Counted from the stretch's first letter, positions 15,507-24,985 are shown. The stretch is 64,000 nucleotides of DNA from UBA7374 sp965660635 (GCA_965660635.1 CBFIAS010000001.1:101106-165105), one strand, 5' to 3'. Notes: generated by a model not told the origin, from the sequence alone. Made by a program: numbers and translations.

Positions 15507-16190
15507 CTAGCGGACGACGGCCAGGTTGTAGGTGAAGATGGGCTCCTCAGCGGCGAGGACTGCTGGGGCGGCTGCCGGCATGCCGCCGCCCTGGATGGCG
15601 GCCTGGTCGGCCTCGCGCCGGAAGAGGCGGGCCTCCATGGCGAAGTAGCCCTCCGGGTAGTCGTCCAGTGTCCTGCTAAGAGTGTAGCGGGGATAAGCAT
15701 CCTCGCCGTTGTCGGTAACGTGTACGGCGGGGATGACGGAAGAGGGCGTGAGGACAATGCGGTAGATCGGCCCGGCGGCGTTAACAAAATTCGTAGCATC
15801 CGCCACCCCGCGGTCATCGACGCTGCCGCCCTCGGTTGATTCAAAGCCGATCTCCAAGTTAACCACCGGAGGATCATTGGGACCCGTGCCATCCTGGTAG
15901 TAACGGTAAATAAAGACCGTGGCGAAACCGCCCTCGGCCACGGCATTGTAGATGGCGTTGAAATTGGAGCCGGTGTCGATGTCCGAGGAGGTGTGGAGAA
16001 AGGCATTGAGGGTGTTGACCAGGGAGGCGATCTCGTCGGTGGTCTCGACCTCGTCGATGGACTTAAGCGAAGGCCCGAGCATACCGATCAGGGCGAGGAC
16101 AGAGACGAGGAAGATGCCGAGGGCCAGGACGACTTCGATCAGGCTGAAGCCGTCACGCCGGGCAACTAGCGTTGGATTTGCAGTGTTCAT
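15507..16190 (-). CDS. Pseudopilin, GspI-like (Verru_Chthon cassette B-like)
   Basis: A 227-residue prepilin-like protein with the N-methylation motif GFSLIEVVLALGIFLVSVLA after a 13-residue leader. The helix is followed by a mid-sized periplasmic domain that ends in AAEEPIFTYNLAVVR. Motif wording (EVVLALGI, then GMLGPSLKSI) fits GspI and the verrucomicrobial cassette protein B. It lies 6 bases from the preceding gene and 8 from the next, so the operon is tightly packed and probably translationally coupled. Whether it forms a secretion pseudopilus or a DNA-uptake or adhesion fibre is unknown. Confidence 0.85.
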   Translation of the reverse strand: MNTANPTLVARRDGFSLIEVVLALGIFLVSVLALIGMLGPSLKSIDEVETTDEIASLVNTLNAFLHTSSDIDTGSNFNAIYNAVAEGGFATVFIYRYYQDGTGPNDPPVVNLEIGFESTEGGSVDDRGVADATNFVNAAGPIYRIVLTPSSVIPAVHVTDNGEDAYPRYTLSRTLDDYPEGYFAMEARLFRREADQAAIQGGGMPAAAPAVLAAEEPIFTYNLAVVR

Positions 16191-16196
16191 GGGATG

Positions 16197-16844
16197 CTAT
16201 CTGAGGGCCTCTTCGGGATCGTTGATCGGGGTGGTGGAGCCGGCCCGGCGGAAGATCAGGCCAGCCACAGTGAACTCCTGGCCTTCGTCCACCACCACAT
16301 CAAGGGTGCCGCCACTGGGCCTGAGGGTGCCGGCGCGTATGATCAGGCGGGCGTTGGTGAACTCCGTGGCCATGTTGCCATTGCTGGAAAATTCGTAGTA
16401 GGAGAACCCGTCCCCGGAGCCTTCCGCCTGCGACACGGAGCGGGGATACTCCAGACGGAAGCCAGTTTCCGCGTCGCTCAAATCCGGATCAAAGTAGATG
16501 CCGCCGGGGAGGTAATCTCCCTGCGTGGCGGCAATCCACTGCCCGGGGGTTTCCCGGTCCTCGTAAACGATGCCGAAGAAGCGGCGGTACTTGTCGTCGT
16601 CGCGGACGCTGCCCTGGTCGGTGTAGATGATCAGGCGGGTGCGGGTGTTCTTGAGGATGGCCTGGCCGCGCGCACCGCTGGCGATGCCCGCGACAATACG
16701 CTTGGAGTTGTCCAGCGCGGCACCCGCGCCGCCGCTCCCGGCGACGAAAAGGATGGAGGAGGCCAGCACAATGAGGGCGATCACGGCAAGCAGCTCAATG
16801 AGAGTGAAGCCCCCCCGGCGCAGGTCTTTCGTGCAATTCGTCAT
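16197..16844 (-). CDS. Pseudopilin, GspH-like (Verru_Chthon cassette D-like)
   Basis: The start at ATG 16844 is chosen because it leaves a normal short leader (MTNCTKDLRRG) before GFTLIELLAVIALIVLASS and lies one base after the previous stop; a longer frame to 16925 would overlap that gene. The 215-residue product has the GspH-type layout, and SKRIVAGIASGARGQAIL followed by TRLIIYTD matches the verrucomicrobial cassette D style. The central segment (DDDKYRRFFGIVYED) is a plausible beta-domain. It is the third gene of five. Confidence 0.83.
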   Translation of the reverse strand: MTNCTKDLRRGGFTLIELLAVIALIVLASSILFVAGSGGAGAALDNSKRIVAGIASGARGQAILKNTRTRLIIYTDQGSVRDDDKYRRFFGIVYEDRETPGQWIAATQGDYLPGGIYFDPDLSDAETGFRLEYPRSVSQAEGSGDGFSYYEFSSNGNMATEFTNARLIIRAGTLRPSGGTLDVVVDEGQEFTVAGLIFRRAGSTTPINDPEEALR

Positions 16845-16845
16845 G

Positions 16846-17409
16846 CTATTCGTCCCAGAGTTCATAGGACGGGCCGCCCTCATTGTTTTCTTCCACGTAG
16901 GCGGTGACGGAGACACGGACAGCATCGGCCGCGACTTCGGGCCTCACGAAGCCGTCACCGTCGCCGTCGATGGCAAAATAGATTTCAGGGTTGTTGAAGC
17001 GGTCCGCGACCTGGTCATCACTAGGTGTGCCGGATGGATTCAGCAGAAACTCTGACTCGTTGAAGCTGTAGAAATTGATGCGGCGACGGTTGCGTTCATT
17101 CCAACCGGCACTGGGAGTACCGTCGGCCCTCTTGCCGCTAAGCGTCTCCACAAATTTGATGTCAGTGTTGTTGATACGGATATTACCCTCGTCCTCCGCG
17201 CCGCTAAGGAAGGGGTAGAACTTGTACTCGCTCTTGTACAGCTCGATGGCGCTGATGTAGTTGGCCAACTGCGACTTGGAGGCAGCGACATTGGCCTGCT
17301 TGCGGACCGACGCGACTGCGGGTATGAGGATCCCGGCGAGGATGCCGATGATCGCGATGACCATGAGTAGTTCAATCAGGGTGAATGCTTGTTTGCTGTG
17401 CTTTTTCAT
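16846..17409 (-). CDS. Pseudopilin, type II secretion GspG-like
   Basis: A 187-residue protein with a very short leader (MKKHSKQ) and the canonical AFTLIELLMVIAIIGILAG helix with Glu5. After it comes VASVRKQANVAASKSQLANY and LYKSEYKFYPF, the pattern of major pseudopilins and bacterial type IV-like pilins in which a helix leads into a small beta-domain. The C-terminal part includes YFAIDGDGDGFV, a candidate calcium loop. The initiation codon overlaps the stop of the preceding pseudopilin by one base. Confidence 0.85.
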   Translation of the reverse strand: MKKHSKQAFTLIELLMVIAIIGILAGILIPAVASVRKQANVAASKSQLANYISAIELYKSEYKFYPFLSGAEDEGNIRINNTDIKFVETLSGKRADGTPSAGWNERNRRRINFYSFNESEFLLNPSGTPSDDQVADRFNNPEIYFAIDGDGDGFVRPEVAADAVRVSVTAYVEENNEGGPSYELWDE

Positions 17410-18047
17410 TATTCGCCAGGGTAAATATTATCGAGGTTTGAGTCCGCCTCGCGGACAGCCCGGGAGACTACGCCGTCGGCCCCGACCGGCGTGTGCTCGC
17501 CATCCGGCCCCGCCGAGTAGAGGACATAGCCGAAGTTCTCCCAGCCATCGCTGTCCTTGTACTCGTAGATGTAGGGATTGTCCCAGGGGTCGAGGAAAAC
17601 CAGGCCGGCGGGCCTTGTCTCGTTGTCCGCGGGTAGCTCCTTGCTCAGGTCGCGGGGGTCGCCCGCCTTGAACTGAGCGGTGTCGATGAAGGCCTTGGGG
17701 CCACCGGCGGGAGCAGTGCCGATATCGTCAAAGCTGGCTTCGTCACCCGTGCGCCTGAACTCCTTCCAACCGAGGAGGGCCTGCAAAAGGGTCTCTCCGG
17801 GATCTCCTCCGCCATCGGTCCAGGGAAAATCGCCCTTGCGCAGCTTGAACTGCTCGATCGACTGGGACAGCACGGCCAGCTCGGCCTTGGCCCGGGCCCG
17901 GTTCTGGGCACTCTGGATGCCCCGGGACACGCCGAAGGTGATGCTCGCCAGAATGGCGATGACGGCGATGACGAGGAGGATCTCGATCAAGGTGAAGCCG
18001 CTGGCGCGGCAGCGAAACGGGGCAGTGTACTGGGGTGTGCGGGACAT
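17409..18047 (-). CDS. Pseudopilin, GspG-like major subunit candidate
   Basis: First gene of the operon. ATG 18047 gives 212 residues (a GTG at 18059 is in frame). After the leader comes GFTLIEILLVIAVIAILAS. The C-terminal region reads LDPWDNPYIYEYKDSDG, then YSAGPDGE, which is the conserved GspG core (D-P-W-x-N-P-Y ... S-x-G-x-D-G). Upstream, about 85 bases before the ATG, the minus strand carries a perfect TTGACA (complement of 18131-18136) that may be part of the promoter, although no well-spaced -10 box is evident. No secretin, ATPase or inner-membrane platform gene is linked. Confidence 0.87.
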   Translation of the reverse strand: MSRTPQYTAPFRCRASGFTLIEILLVIAVIAILASITFGVSRGIQSAQNRARAKAELAVLSQSIEQFKLRKGDFPWTDGGGDPGETLLQALLGWKEFRRTGDEASFDDIGTAPAGGPKAFIDTAQFKAGDPRDLSKELPADNETRPAGLVFLDPWDNPYIYEYKDSDGWENFGYVLYSAGPDGEHTPVGADGVVSRAVREADSNLDNIYPGE

Positions 18048-18168
18048 GGCTTTTGGCACTGGAAAGCAGCGGGACAGAGGCTGCTTGGTGCATTGGATTG
18101 CAAAACTTGAATCTTACAGGACGACTTAATTGTCAAATCAATAGCAGAGGTGCAGGGCTTGCGGAAGC

Positions 18169-18996
18169 CTAATCTTTATTGAAAATGGCCCCGCTGCGGC
18201 GGCGCTCCTCAATGCCCGGGCGCTCCTCCTCGCTCATCGGCACAGGGTCGCTGGTGAAGGTATCGATCTTCCAGGGGGCGGGCCGCAGGTCGTGACCAAC
18301 TGCCACCCGGTAGTCGAAGACGAAGCAATCGCCCTCCCAGAGGCTCTTCTCCCTGGGCATCAACTCGAGGTAGCGCAGGATGCCGCCCTTGAGGTGGTAG
18401 ACATGCTTGAAGCCGCGGCTCTTGAGGTAGGCAGTGGAACGCTCGCAGCGGATGCCGCCGGTGCAGTACATGGCGATCTTCTGCGCCTCCCGGCCCTTCA
18501 ATTGCTCGTCCACAAAACGGGCGAAACTGGTAAAATCCTCAGTGTCCGGATTGGTCGCGCCCTGGAAGCGCCCGACCCGCACCTCGTAGTCGTTGCGCGT
18601 ATCGATGGTCAGCACATCCGGATCGGCGATCAAGTCATTCCACTCCTCCGGCTCCAGATAGGTGCCCACGTCCTCCCGGGGGTCGGCACCCGGCTGACGG
18701 AAAGTCACAATCTCCGGCTTGCGCTTGACCTTGAACTTTGGGAAAGGGCAGAAGTCGGCGTAGGAGTATTTCACCTCCATCGGGGCGAAGCGGGGGTCCT
18801 CCCGCAGCAGCATGATTGTCGCGTCGATCGCCGCGTGGCTGCCCGAGCAAGTCGAGTTGATCCCCTCCGGCGCGAGGATAATGCTGCCCCGCAAGCCGGC
18901 CTTCAACCCGTGGTCGACCAGCCGGTCGGCCCACTCGTCCCGGTCCGGCAGATCCACGAAGTGGTAAAAAGCGGCGATTTTCCATTCATCGGACAT
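18169..18996 (-). CDS. trhO: tRNA uridine-34 hydroxylase (rhodanese-like)
   Basis: TrhO (YceA/UPF0176) hydroxylates uridine 34 of tRNAs in an oxygen-dependent step of 5-hydroxyuridine formation. The start at ATG 18996 (275 aa) is preferred to 19029. An N-terminal acylphosphatase-like domain (AAFYHFVDLPD ... PEGINSTCSGS) precedes the rhodanese domain with LTIDTRNDYEV and the active-site loop YCTGGIRCERS. The C-terminal GDCFVFDYRVAV is also typical. The gene stands 122 bases upstream of the pseudopilin operon on the same strand but is unlikely to be functionally linked with it. Confidence 0.92.
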   Translation of the reverse strand: MSDEWKIAAFYHFVDLPDRDEWADRLVDHGLKAGLRGSIILAPEGINSTCSGSHAAIDATIMLLREDPRFAPMEVKYSYADFCPFPKFKVKRKPEIVTFRQPGADPREDVGTYLEPEEWNDLIADPDVLTIDTRNDYEVRVGRFQGATNPDTEDFTSFARFVDEQLKGREAQKIAMYCTGGIRCERSTAYLKSRGFKHVYHLKGGILRYLELMPREKSLWEGDCFVFDYRVAVGHDLRPAPWKIDTFTSDPVPMSEEERPGIEERRRSGAIFNKD

Positions 18997-19179
18997 ACCC
19001 CATTGGAATATATGAATCCGGGGCAGCACGGGAAGGATTTATTTGCCGGAGCGCGCGGATCGCAGAAACGCGTGGTTAAGCCTTGTGCATTGCTGGCAGA
19101 CCTGTCAAAGCCCGACGCACTGGGCGCGAAGAGGGACAGCGGACCCGCTTTCCTGTGAAGAAGCATCCAGCAAGCGACT

Positions 19180-20646
19180 ATGGAAACCACATTTGCAGAA
19201 CTGGGCCTGCGCCCTGAACTACTCGACAGCATCCACGAACTGGGATTTGAATCGCCCTCGCCGGTCCAGGCCAGAACCATACCGGTGGCGCTTTCCGGCC
19301 GCGACATCGTGGGCATCTCCCAGACCGGCTCCGGCAAGACGGCCGCCTTCACCCTGCCTGCTCTGCAGACTATCGACCTCGACCAGAACGTGCCGCAGGT
19401 GCTCGTCTTGTGCCCGACCCGCGAACTGGCCGTTCAGGTCTGCGAGGAGGTGCACCGCCTCTCCAGCAAGCTCGAAGGGGTGCGGGCCATACCCGTCTAC
19501 GGCGGCGCTCCGATCGACCGCCAGATCCGCGCCATGAAGAAAGGACTGCACCTGGTCATTGGAACGCCCGGGCGGATTATCGACCATTTGAAGCGCGGCA
19601 CCCTGCAGACCGGATCTATCCGCATGTGCATCCTCGACGAGGCTGACCGGATGCTCGACATGGGTTTCCGCGCGGACATGGAGACCATACTCGACGCCAT
19701 CCCCCGCGAGCGGCAGACCCTGTTCTTCTCCGCCACAATGAACAAGGGAGTGACCGGATTGATCCGCGCCTTCAGCAACCAGGCCGAGCAGATCGAGATT
19801 GAGGGCCGCTCGATCACGGTGGATTCCATCGAGCAGGTATACTACGAGGTACGCAACCGATCGAAGACCGAGGTCATGAGCCGCCTCTTGGACATGGCTC
19901 CGAGCCAGCGCGGCATCGTCTTTTGCAATACCAAGAAGACTGTGGACGAGTGCTGTGAGGCGCTCCTCGCGCGGGGCTACCCGGCAGACCGGATCCACGG
20001 CGACATCAGCCAGGGCATCCGGGAAAAAGTGCTACGCCGCTTCCGCGAGGGTGCGGTTGAGATCCTCGTGGCCACCGACGTGGCCGCCCGAGGGCTCGAC
20101 ATCGAGGACATCGACCTGGTCTTCAACTACGACCTGCCCTACGACCCCGAGGACTACGTGCACCGCATCGGGCGCACCGGCCGGGCCGGGCGCTCCGGGC
20201 GCTCCGTCACCTTTTGCTACGGCCGCGACATCCGCCGGCTCGAGGCAATCGAGCGCTACACCCGGCAAATTGTCCGCCGCATGAAAATCCCCAGCCAGGA
20301 GGAAGTTGAGGGCAGCCGTGCAGACAAGGTCTTCAACCAGTTGCGCGACCACCTGGAAAGCGGCAAATACCGGCGCTTCGACTCCCAGATCGACCGCCTG
20401 CTCGACACTGGCCACACTCCTACCGACATTGCCAGCGCGCTTTTCCACTTGCTGCAGGGCGAGGATGAGCGGGGACGCGAAACCATTGCGGAGGACAGCG
20501 AGCCCTTCGACGACCAGCCCCGGCGGAAAAAGCCATTCAAGAAGGACAACAACAAGAGCCAGCCGGCCTACCGGAAGAAGAAAAAGCCCGGCTACCCGAA
20601 AACCACCAGCAAGCGCCGTTTCAAAAGGCCCGGTCAACCACAATAG
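19180..20646 (+). CDS. DEAD-box ATP-dependent RNA helicase
   Basis: A 488-residue DEAD-box helicase with all core motifs in order: the Q motif (FAELGL ... SPVQARTIP), Walker A SQTGSGKT (47-54), PTRELA, TPGRI, DEADRMLDMGF, SAT, and the second RecA domain with IVFCNTKK, ARGLDIEDIDLV and HRIGRTGRAGR. The C-terminal 60 residues are rich in Lys, Arg and Pro, a likely RNA-binding tail. It probably remodels structured RNA or assists ribosome assembly or mRNA turnover (CsdA/RhlE/DbpA group not resolved). Its last 13 bases overlap the 3' end of the convergent gltX. Confidence 0.93.
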   Translation: METTFAELGLRPELLDSIHELGFESPSPVQARTIPVALSGRDIVGISQTGSGKTAAFTLPALQTIDLDQNVPQVLVLCPTRELAVQVCEEVHRLSSKLEGVRAIPVYGGAPIDRQIRAMKKGLHLVIGTPGRIIDHLKRGTLQTGSIRMCILDEADRMLDMGFRADMETILDAIPRERQTLFFSATMNKGVTGLIRAFSNQAEQIEIEGRSITVDSIEQVYYEVRNRSKTEVMSRLLDMAPSQRGIVFCNTKKTVDECCEALLARGYPADRIHGDISQGIREKVLRRFREGAVEILVATDVAARGLDIEDIDLVFNYDLPYDPEDYVHRIGRTGRAGRSGRSVTFCYGRDIRRLEAIERYTRQIVRRMKIPSQEEVEGSRADKVFNQLRDHLESGKYRRFDSQIDRLLDTGHTPTDIASALFHLLQGEDERGRETIAEDSEPFDDQPRRKKPFKKDNNKSQPAYRKKKKPGYPKTTSKRRFKRPGQPQ

Positions 20647-21998
20647 CTCCGGAGCCGCTGGAGCACACGCTCGCGCCCGAGGACGGCGAGCATGGGCAGC
20701 AGGTCCGGGCCGCCGCCCTTGCCGCTGACTGCCATGCGCAGGGCGGGGAAGTAGGCGAATGGCTTTTCCCCGCGGGCAACGGCAAATGACTCCAGGGCCG
20801 ACTGCAGGGCATCCGCGTCAAAGGATTCCAACGGTTCAAGGACAGACAGCAAACCGGCGACGGCGGCCTTGGGGTCGCCCTTTTTAGCCAGCTTGGCGGC
20901 GGCCTTTTCATCGACTGGAAACGCCTCGGAGAAAAAGTAGCCGCATAGGTCGTCCAAGGTGTCGAGGCTGCGGGCCTTGGGCTGGCATAGGGCCAACACG
21001 GCCTGCAAGTAATCCTCAGAGACATCTTCCCCGGCCAGTCCGGCCTCGGCCAGGCGCGGGCGGGCGAGGAAGCAGAAGCTGCCGATATCGAGTTCGCGCA
21101 GGTACTCCGCGTTGAGGGCGGAGAGCTTTCGCTCGTCGAAACGGGCGTTGCCCTTGTTGATGCCGGGGAAGTCGAACAACTCGATGGTCTCGTCGATGCT
21201 CAGTTTTTCGCGGTCGTCCTTCGGGTTCCAGCCGAGCAGGGTAATGTAGTTGCGCACGGCGGCGGGAAGAAAGCCACGAACCTCGTAGTCCTCGACCAGG
21301 GCACCCTTGTCGCGCTTGCTCATCTTGCCCGGACCGGACTCCTTGAGGATTAGCGGTATATGGGCAAAGCGGGGCGGCTCGACCCCGAAGGCGCGAAATA
21401 ACTCGACGTGCTTGCTGGTGTTGGAGAGATGATCCTCCCCTCGGATCACATGGGTAATGCCCATGGCGATGTCATCCACTACGTTGACGAAGTGGAAAAC
21501 CGGGTTGCCGTCCTTGCGAACGAGGACGAAATCGGTCTCCTCGGCCCGCTCTACACGCCCGCGCACAGCGTCGTCGATCACCACCGGAGCGGCCCGCACC
21601 TTCTCCACCTCCGCTTTCTTGAAATCGTCGTACTCGGTGTAGCGCTCGCCCTCCAGCCGGAACCATACCGCGCCGTCCTTCTCGTAGCAGCGGCCGGCCG
21701 CACGCAATCGCTCCAGGTACTCATCGTAAACCGCCTGCCGCTGGCTCTGGAAATACGGGCCGTAGTCACCGCCCGCTTCGGGGCCCTCGTCCCAGTCCAG
21801 ACCGAGCCAGCGCATCCCTGAAAGCAGCACACGCAACGCCTCGTCGGTGTTGCGCTCCTTGTCCGTGTCCTCCACGCGGAGAATGAACCGCCCGCCGGTG
21901 TGCCGGGCGTAGAGCCAGTTGAACAAGGCCGTGCGGGCACTGCCGATATGGAAAAAACCCGTGGGACTGGGGGCGAAACGGACGCGGACTTCAGACAT
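20634..21998 (-). CDS. gltX: Glutamyl-tRNA synthetase
   Basis: Class I synthetase of 454 residues that charges tRNA-Glu. The HIGH-type motif is FFHIGSARTALFNWL, the KMSKS loop is GKMSKRDKGALV, and VRFAPSPTGF and LRVEDTDKERNTDEA are family landmarks. The anticodon-binding alpha-helical domain occupies roughly the last 140 residues. No GatCAB genes are in the window, so it cannot be told whether the enzyme also mischarges tRNA-Gln. The 3' end overlaps the helicase gene on the other strand; the divergent 5' side faces lipB. Confidence 0.96.
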   Translation of the reverse strand: MSEVRVRFAPSPTGFFHIGSARTALFNWLYARHTGGRFILRVEDTDKERNTDEALRVLLSGMRWLGLDWDEGPEAGGDYGPYFQSQRQAVYDEYLERLRAAGRCYEKDGAVWFRLEGERYTEYDDFKKAEVEKVRAAPVVIDDAVRGRVERAEETDFVLVRKDGNPVFHFVNVVDDIAMGITHVIRGEDHLSNTSKHVELFRAFGVEPPRFAHIPLILKESGPGKMSKRDKGALVEDYEVRGFLPAAVRNYITLLGWNPKDDREKLSIDETIELFDFPGINKGNARFDERKLSALNAEYLRELDIGSFCFLARPRLAEAGLAGEDVSEDYLQAVLALCQPKARSLDTLDDLCGYFFSEAFPVDEKAAAKLAKKGDPKAAVAGLLSVLEPLESFDADALQSALESFAVARGEKPFAYFPALRMAVSGKGGGPDLLPMLAVLGRERVLQRLRSYCG

Positions 21999-22118
21999 GG
22001 GATCAATTGGTGAACGCCCCTTCCGGCAAAATCAAGCCGAACCGCCCCCAGCCCCTGCCTTCGAACGGTATTTGCAAACTTGCACAAGCCCCCTCCCTCA
22101 AGGCAATCTGGCAAAGCC

Positions 22119-22796
22119 ATGACCGGAAGCACAGAACCTGCCGAACCGATCGAAGTTCTCGATTGGGGACGCACCGAATACGCCGAGGCCCTCCAGCGGC
22201 AAAAAGCCCTGGTGAATGAGCGCATCAACGAACGCATGCCGGACACGCTCCTCTTTACCGAACATGAACCGGTCTTCACCCTCGGCCTGCGCAACGGAGC
22301 GGAGCAGCACATCCTCTGGGACGAGGCACGGCGGGCCAGCGCCGGAATCGCGCTGCACCAGAGCAACCGCGGCGGTGACATCACCTACCACGGCCCCGGC
22401 CAGATCGTTGCCTACCCCATCTTCTCTCTCCGCAGCCGTAAGGATCTGCACGCCTACCTGCGCGACCTGGAAGAAATTGTCATCCGCACCCTCGCCCATT
22501 TCGACCTCCAGGCCGCCCGCCGCGAGGGCCTGACCGGCATCTGGATTGAAAAACGAAAGATCTGCGCCCTCGGTGTTGCCGTGAAGTCATGGGTCACTTA
22601 CCATGGACTCGCCCTCAACATCGACCCCGACCTCGCCCACTTTTCCGGAATCGTGCCCTGCGGCATCACCGACGGCACCGTCACCTCCATGGCCGCCGAA
22701 CTCCGGAAGCCAATCGAATCGGCCGACGTTAAATCCCGATTAGCGGTTGAATTCCGGCAAGTCTTCGGGAAAGATTCTAACACGAATGGAACCTGA
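22119..22796 (+). CDS. lipB: Octanoyl-[acyl-carrier-protein]:protein octanoyltransferase
   Basis: LipB moves octanoate from ACP onto lipoyl domains, the first step of lipoate synthesis. From ATG 22119 the protein has 225 residues (a TTG at 22080 is in frame but less likely). Motifs: LLFTEHEPVFTLG, NRGGDITYHGPGQIVAYPI, the catalytic lysine in KICALGVAVK, HGLALN and the acyl-thioester cysteine in GIVPCGI. Its stop overlaps the start of lipA by 11 bases, a standard lipB-lipA operon. Confidence 0.95.
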   Translation: MTGSTEPAEPIEVLDWGRTEYAEALQRQKALVNERINERMPDTLLFTEHEPVFTLGLRNGAEQHILWDEARRASAGIALHQSNRGGDITYHGPGQIVAYPIFSLRSRKDLHAYLRDLEEIVIRTLAHFDLQAARREGLTGIWIEKRKICALGVAVKSWVTYHGLALNIDPDLAHFSGIVPCGITDGTVTSMAAELRKPIESADVKSRLAVEFRQVFGKDSNTNGT

Positions 22797-23709
22797 TAAG
22801 CGCAAACCTGCATGGCTGCGGGCCAAACTGCCGACGAGCAAGGCCTACCGCGAGACAAAGGAAATTGTCGATGCGCACTCGCTGCACACCGTCTGCCAGA
22901 GTGCCCAGTGCCCGAACATGGGAGAATGCTGGTCGCGCGGCACCGCCACGGTCATGATCCTCGGCAACATCTGCACCCGTTCCTGCCGCTTCTGCGCCGT
23001 GCAGACCGGCCGCCCCACAGAACTCGACCTCGGCGAGCCCGCCCGGGTGGCCGAATCCATCGCCCGGATGAACCTCCAGCACGCCGTCGTCACCTCAGTG
23101 GCGCGCGACGACCTGAAGGACGGCGGCGCATCCGTCTGGGCCGCCACCATCCGCGCCATCCACCACCGCGTGCCGGAGTGTGCCGTGGAGGTGCTGACCG
23201 CGGACTTCCGCGGGCAACAGGAATACCTCGACCTCGTGCTCGATGCTTGCCCGGACATTTTCAACCACAACCTAGAGACGGTCGAGCGCCTGCAGCGACC
23301 GATCCGCAAGACCGCCCGCTACGACCGCTCGCTCTGGGTGCTCCGGCATGCCAAGTCACGCGGCTTCATCACCAAGTCCGGCATCATGCTCGGCATCGGT
23401 GAACGCGAGAAAGAAGTCGAGCAGGTCCTGCGGGACATGGCGGCGGAGGGCGTGGACATCCTCACCATCGGGCAATACCTCCAGCCCTCCGGGGACCACC
23501 AGCCGATTGACCGCTGGGTCACCCCGGAGGAATTCGAGCATTGGAAGACCTTCGCCCTGGAGGCAGGCTTCCGGGTCTGCGAATCCGGCCCGCTCGTGCG
23601 CTCCTCCTACCATGCCGACGAGCAGTCCGACAGGTTCGACGTGCGGGAACGCCGCATGAAGATGCTGGCCGCGCAGGAAGAGGCGGTTGCCGGTGGCAGG
23701 ACCGCCTAA
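22786..23709 (+). CDS. lipA: Lipoyl synthase (radical SAM)
   Basis: LipA inserts two sulfurs into protein-bound octanoate. The start at ATG 22786 gives 307 residues. The auxiliary iron-sulfur cluster cysteines are in CQSAQCPNMGEC, the radical-SAM cysteines in CTRSCRFCAV, and the C-terminal RSSYHADE supplies the serine ligand. GIMLGIGE and LTIGQYLQPS are further landmarks. It is translationally coupled to lipB. The stop overlaps the convergent pyrD stop by four bases, so no separate terminator can lie between them. Confidence 0.96.
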   Translation: MEPDKRKPAWLRAKLPTSKAYRETKEIVDAHSLHTVCQSAQCPNMGECWSRGTATVMILGNICTRSCRFCAVQTGRPTELDLGEPARVAESIARMNLQHAVVTSVARDDLKDGGASVWAATIRAIHHRVPECAVEVLTADFRGQQEYLDLVLDACPDIFNHNLETVERLQRPIRKTARYDRSLWVLRHAKSRGFITKSGIMLGIGEREKEVEQVLRDMAAEGVDILTIGQYLQPSGDHQPIDRWVTPEEFEHWKTFALEAGFRVCESGPLVRSSYHADEQSDRFDVRERRMKMLAAQEEAVAGGRTA

Positions 23710-24770
23710 ATCCAGTCCTCGCCCCGGCTCTTCAACGCGCGGGCCAGATCGCGGGCCAGAAACGGCCCTTTGTAGACCCAGCCGGTGTAGACCTGCACGA
23801 GCGAGGCCCCGGCATCGACCATCGCGCCCGCCGATTCAGGCGAGTCGATGCCACCCACACCGATGACCGGCAGCTTGCCGCCAGTGGCCAGGTGGATGTA
23901 GTTGACCACCTCGCGGGACCGGTTTCGCAAAAAGGAACCGCCGCTCAGCCCCCCTGCCTCGTTGCCCGCAAAAGACTCCGGGCGGGCAATCGTCGTGTTT
24001 GTAGCGATGATGCCGCTGTAGTCGAGTTCCAGCAGGATTTCGAGAACCGCGTCGATCTCCGGAAACGCCAGATCCGGAGCGATCTTTAACAACATGGGAT
24101 GCGGTGTCCGGCCAAGACGCTTGGCATTACTGTAATTCTCGTCGCGCAGACTGGATAAAAGGTCGCGCAGGTAGGAGGCCGATTGCAAGTCACGCAGGCC
24201 CGCCGTGTTCGGGCTGCTGATGTTTATGGTGAAGTAGTCCGCCTGATCCGCCAGCGTGCGGAAGCAGGCCGTGTAGTCCGCCACCGCCTCCTCCAGCGGA
24301 GTCTCCTTCGCCTTGCCGATATTCACCCCTATCGGCATGCGCCGTTTGCCCTTTGGATACTCGCGGGCCAGACGCTGCACCATGGCCTCAGCGCCGTGGT
24401 TGTTAAAGCCCATGCGGTTGACCAGCGACTCCGTCTCCGGGTGACGGAAAAGACGTGGCTGCGGGTTGCCCGGCTGGCCCTGCGGCGTCACCGTGCCAAC
24501 CTCAGCGTGGCCAAATCCAAGCGCTTCGACTGCCCGGGGGAACTCCGCGTCCTTGTCCATCCCTGCGGCCAGACCCACCCGGTTGGGGAACTCCAGGCCG
24601 AAAAGCTGGACCGGGCAATCCTCCCGCACCTGGCAGAAATTCCGCAAGAGCGGGCACAGGCCGGGCACCCGGGGAGCCGCGCGCAGGGCCCTGCGGCCCA
24701 TGTCGTGAGCCTGCTCCGGTTCCATGCGGAAAAGAAGAGACCGGATCAGATTTTCGTAGACGACTCCCAT
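23706..24770 (-). CDS. pyrD: Dihydroorotate dehydrogenase (quinone), class 2
   Basis: PyrD oxidises dihydroorotate to orotate in pyrimidine synthesis and passes electrons to quinone at the inner membrane. ATG 24770 (354 aa) begins with the membrane-binding helix MGVVYENLIRSLLF, followed by EPEQAHDMG, as in class 2 enzymes; a longer frame to 24815 is unlikely. Motifs: GLAAGMDKDAEF, RMGFNNHGA, FTINISSPNTAGLR (catalytic serine) and GVGGIDSPESA. No other pyr gene is close. Confidence 0.95.
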   Translation of the reverse strand: MGVVYENLIRSLLFRMEPEQAHDMGRRALRAAPRVPGLCPLLRNFCQVREDCPVQLFGLEFPNRVGLAAGMDKDAEFPRAVEALGFGHAEVGTVTPQGQPGNPQPRLFRHPETESLVNRMGFNNHGAEAMVQRLAREYPKGKRRMPIGVNIGKAKETPLEEAVADYTACFRTLADQADYFTINISSPNTAGLRDLQSASYLRDLLSSLRDENYSNAKRLGRTPHPMLLKIAPDLAFPEIDAVLEILLELDYSGIIATNTTIARPESFAGNEAGGLSGGSFLRNRSREVVNYIHLATGGKLPVIGVGGIDSPESAGAMVDAGASLVQVYTGWVYKGPFLARDLARALKSRGEDWI

Positions 24771-24985
24771 TGTAGCAATGTGTGGAAGATAATGATTGTG
24801 AAGCAGGTTAGGCAACCAAAAGCCTGGAACAAGTAAAATGCCGGATGGAAATTTTTCGACGAAACCTCTTTACAACTAAATGCAGGTGATTTTACCCAAG
24901 GTAAACAAGTAGCATCCCGAATATCAATTTTATTCCAGAAACGGTTTTTCATCTCCTGACAGCCTTCTCGAAACCTCTCATATCC

